A stretch of 14,876 nucleotides of DNA from CAZTKP01 sp964614215 (lineage in GTDB: Bacteria > UBP6 > UBA1177). Position numbers and translations under genes: made by a program. Position 1 is the first letter of the stretch, and the number at the start of each line of letters is the position of its first letter. Below the pieces are notes generated by a model. That model had not been told where the DNA came from, searched no databases, and saw only the letters and a list, made by a program, of their open reading frames with translations. This document shows positions 14,733-14,876 of this stretch, piece after piece. Where the stretch lies: contig CAZTKP010000060.1 of assembly GCA_964614215.1 (NCBI GenBank), positions 1 to 14,876 on the forward strand. The letters run 5' to 3'.

Positions 14733-14876
14733 ATTGATAATTCTTTTGCCACTTTAAATGAGGGGCCTTTTTCCAGGCGAAGTGGTAAGCGCAACGGGTA
14801 GTTGCATCTAAGAATTCTTTCTTTTTTCTTTCCATCTCTTTGTTCAGAACCCGCCTAGCCCCTCAATCTTTTTTTA
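14733..14876 (+). ncRNA. Candidate structured small RNA of unknown family, pseudoknot-capable
   Basis: No reading frame of note lies between the strong promoter and the U-run. The predicted transcript of about 143 nt pairs extensively. P1 is 14739-14745 with 14810-14816 (7 bp). P2 is 14746-14754 with 14780-14788 (9 bp, one G-U) and is continuous with P1. P3 is 14791-14795 with 14801-14805 (GCAAC/GUUGC, loop GGGUA). GAGGGGC (14760-14766) and AGGCG (14775-14779), both in the P2 loop, pair with GCCCCUC (14858-14864) and CGCCU (14852-14856), making a pseudoknot. GGCGAAGUGGUAAGCGC resembles a tRNA D-arm, but no anticodon or T arm fits. It does not show the conserved motifs of 4.5S, tmRNA, RNase P or riboswitches I know. 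It may be a stable RNA or a leader of a gene beyond the window. Confidence 0.6.
14858..14875 (+). terminator. 3' end of the RNA: GCCCCUC arm followed by a 7-U run
   Basis: GCCCCTC (14858-14864) is followed after 4 nt by TTTTTTT (14869-14875). Its partner GAGGGGC is about 91 nt upstream, longer than a usual terminator hairpin, so termination may depend on folding of the whole RNA. Confidence 0.5.

Noticed and set aside
14760..14864. tRNA gene suggested by acceptor-like GAGGGGC/GCCCCUC and a D-arm-like segment
   Set aside because: No 7-nt anticodon loop, no canonical T arm and no CCA; the inner hairpin has a 5-nt loop, so it is not an ordinary tRNA.

Overview
The window comes from a Gram-negative-type (diderm) bacterium of moderately low GC. 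It encodes a PpiD/SurA-like periplasmic chaperone, exported multidomain proteins, a c-di-GMP enzyme and a YkgJ-type cysteine cluster protein. The Asp/Glu/Pro-rich low-complexity surface-type proteins and single-copy housekeeping genes fit a deltaproteobacterium-like or related candidate lineage. That placement is an inference, because no rRNA or other decisive marker is present.

Layout. (1) Positions 1-302 hold the 3' end of an AT-rich leucine-rich-repeat gene (+). It is followed by a short repeat-rich spacer with three copies of CCAAATAGGGTCA and an inverted GGGTCAG/CTGACCC pair. (2) Positions 472-7193 (all -) are a housekeeping block read from right to left: adenylate kinase, a tRNA-Leu(CAA) with its own promoter, a PpiD/SurA-like anchored chaperone without a parvulin domain, an unrecognised membrane-anchored 593-residue protein, a YkgJ-family protein, and MutS2. 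The last four are spaced by 1, 7 and 17 nt and look like one operon driven from a promoter near 6428-6455. (3) Positions 7338-10597 (+) run divergently: a HAD-IB phosphatase, then a GGDEF diguanylate cyclase overlapping (TGATG) the start of a secreted ankyrin-repeat protein. (4) Positions 10590-14498 (-) are a two-gene operon. The first gene encodes a membrane protein with 45 consecutive Glu-Pro dipeptides plus a C-terminal TPR. The second encodes a 910-residue exported transglutaminase-like protein with an Asp-rich tail. Its 3' end overlaps the ankyrin gene by 8 bp tail to tail. (5) The right edge (14698-14876) has a near-consensus promoter, a richly paired pseudoknot-capable RNA and a U-run. 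It is the best candidate here for an undescribed element.

How the parts may work together. The 6382-472 operon joins envelope protein quality control (PpiD-like) with an anchored exported protein and with MutS2, a ribosome-rescue/recombination ATPase. The GGDEF-ankyrin pair probably makes c-di-GMP in response to a cytosolic cue and is translationally coupled to a periplasmic or secreted ankyrin protein. The Glu-Pro/TPR protein and the transglutaminase-like protein share a promoter that carries a perfect 15-bp palindrome over its -35 box. The most interesting items are the structured RNA at the right edge, the Glu-Pro hexanucleotide tract, the transglutaminase-like protein lacking the usual third catalytic Asp, and the repeat array next to mutS2.
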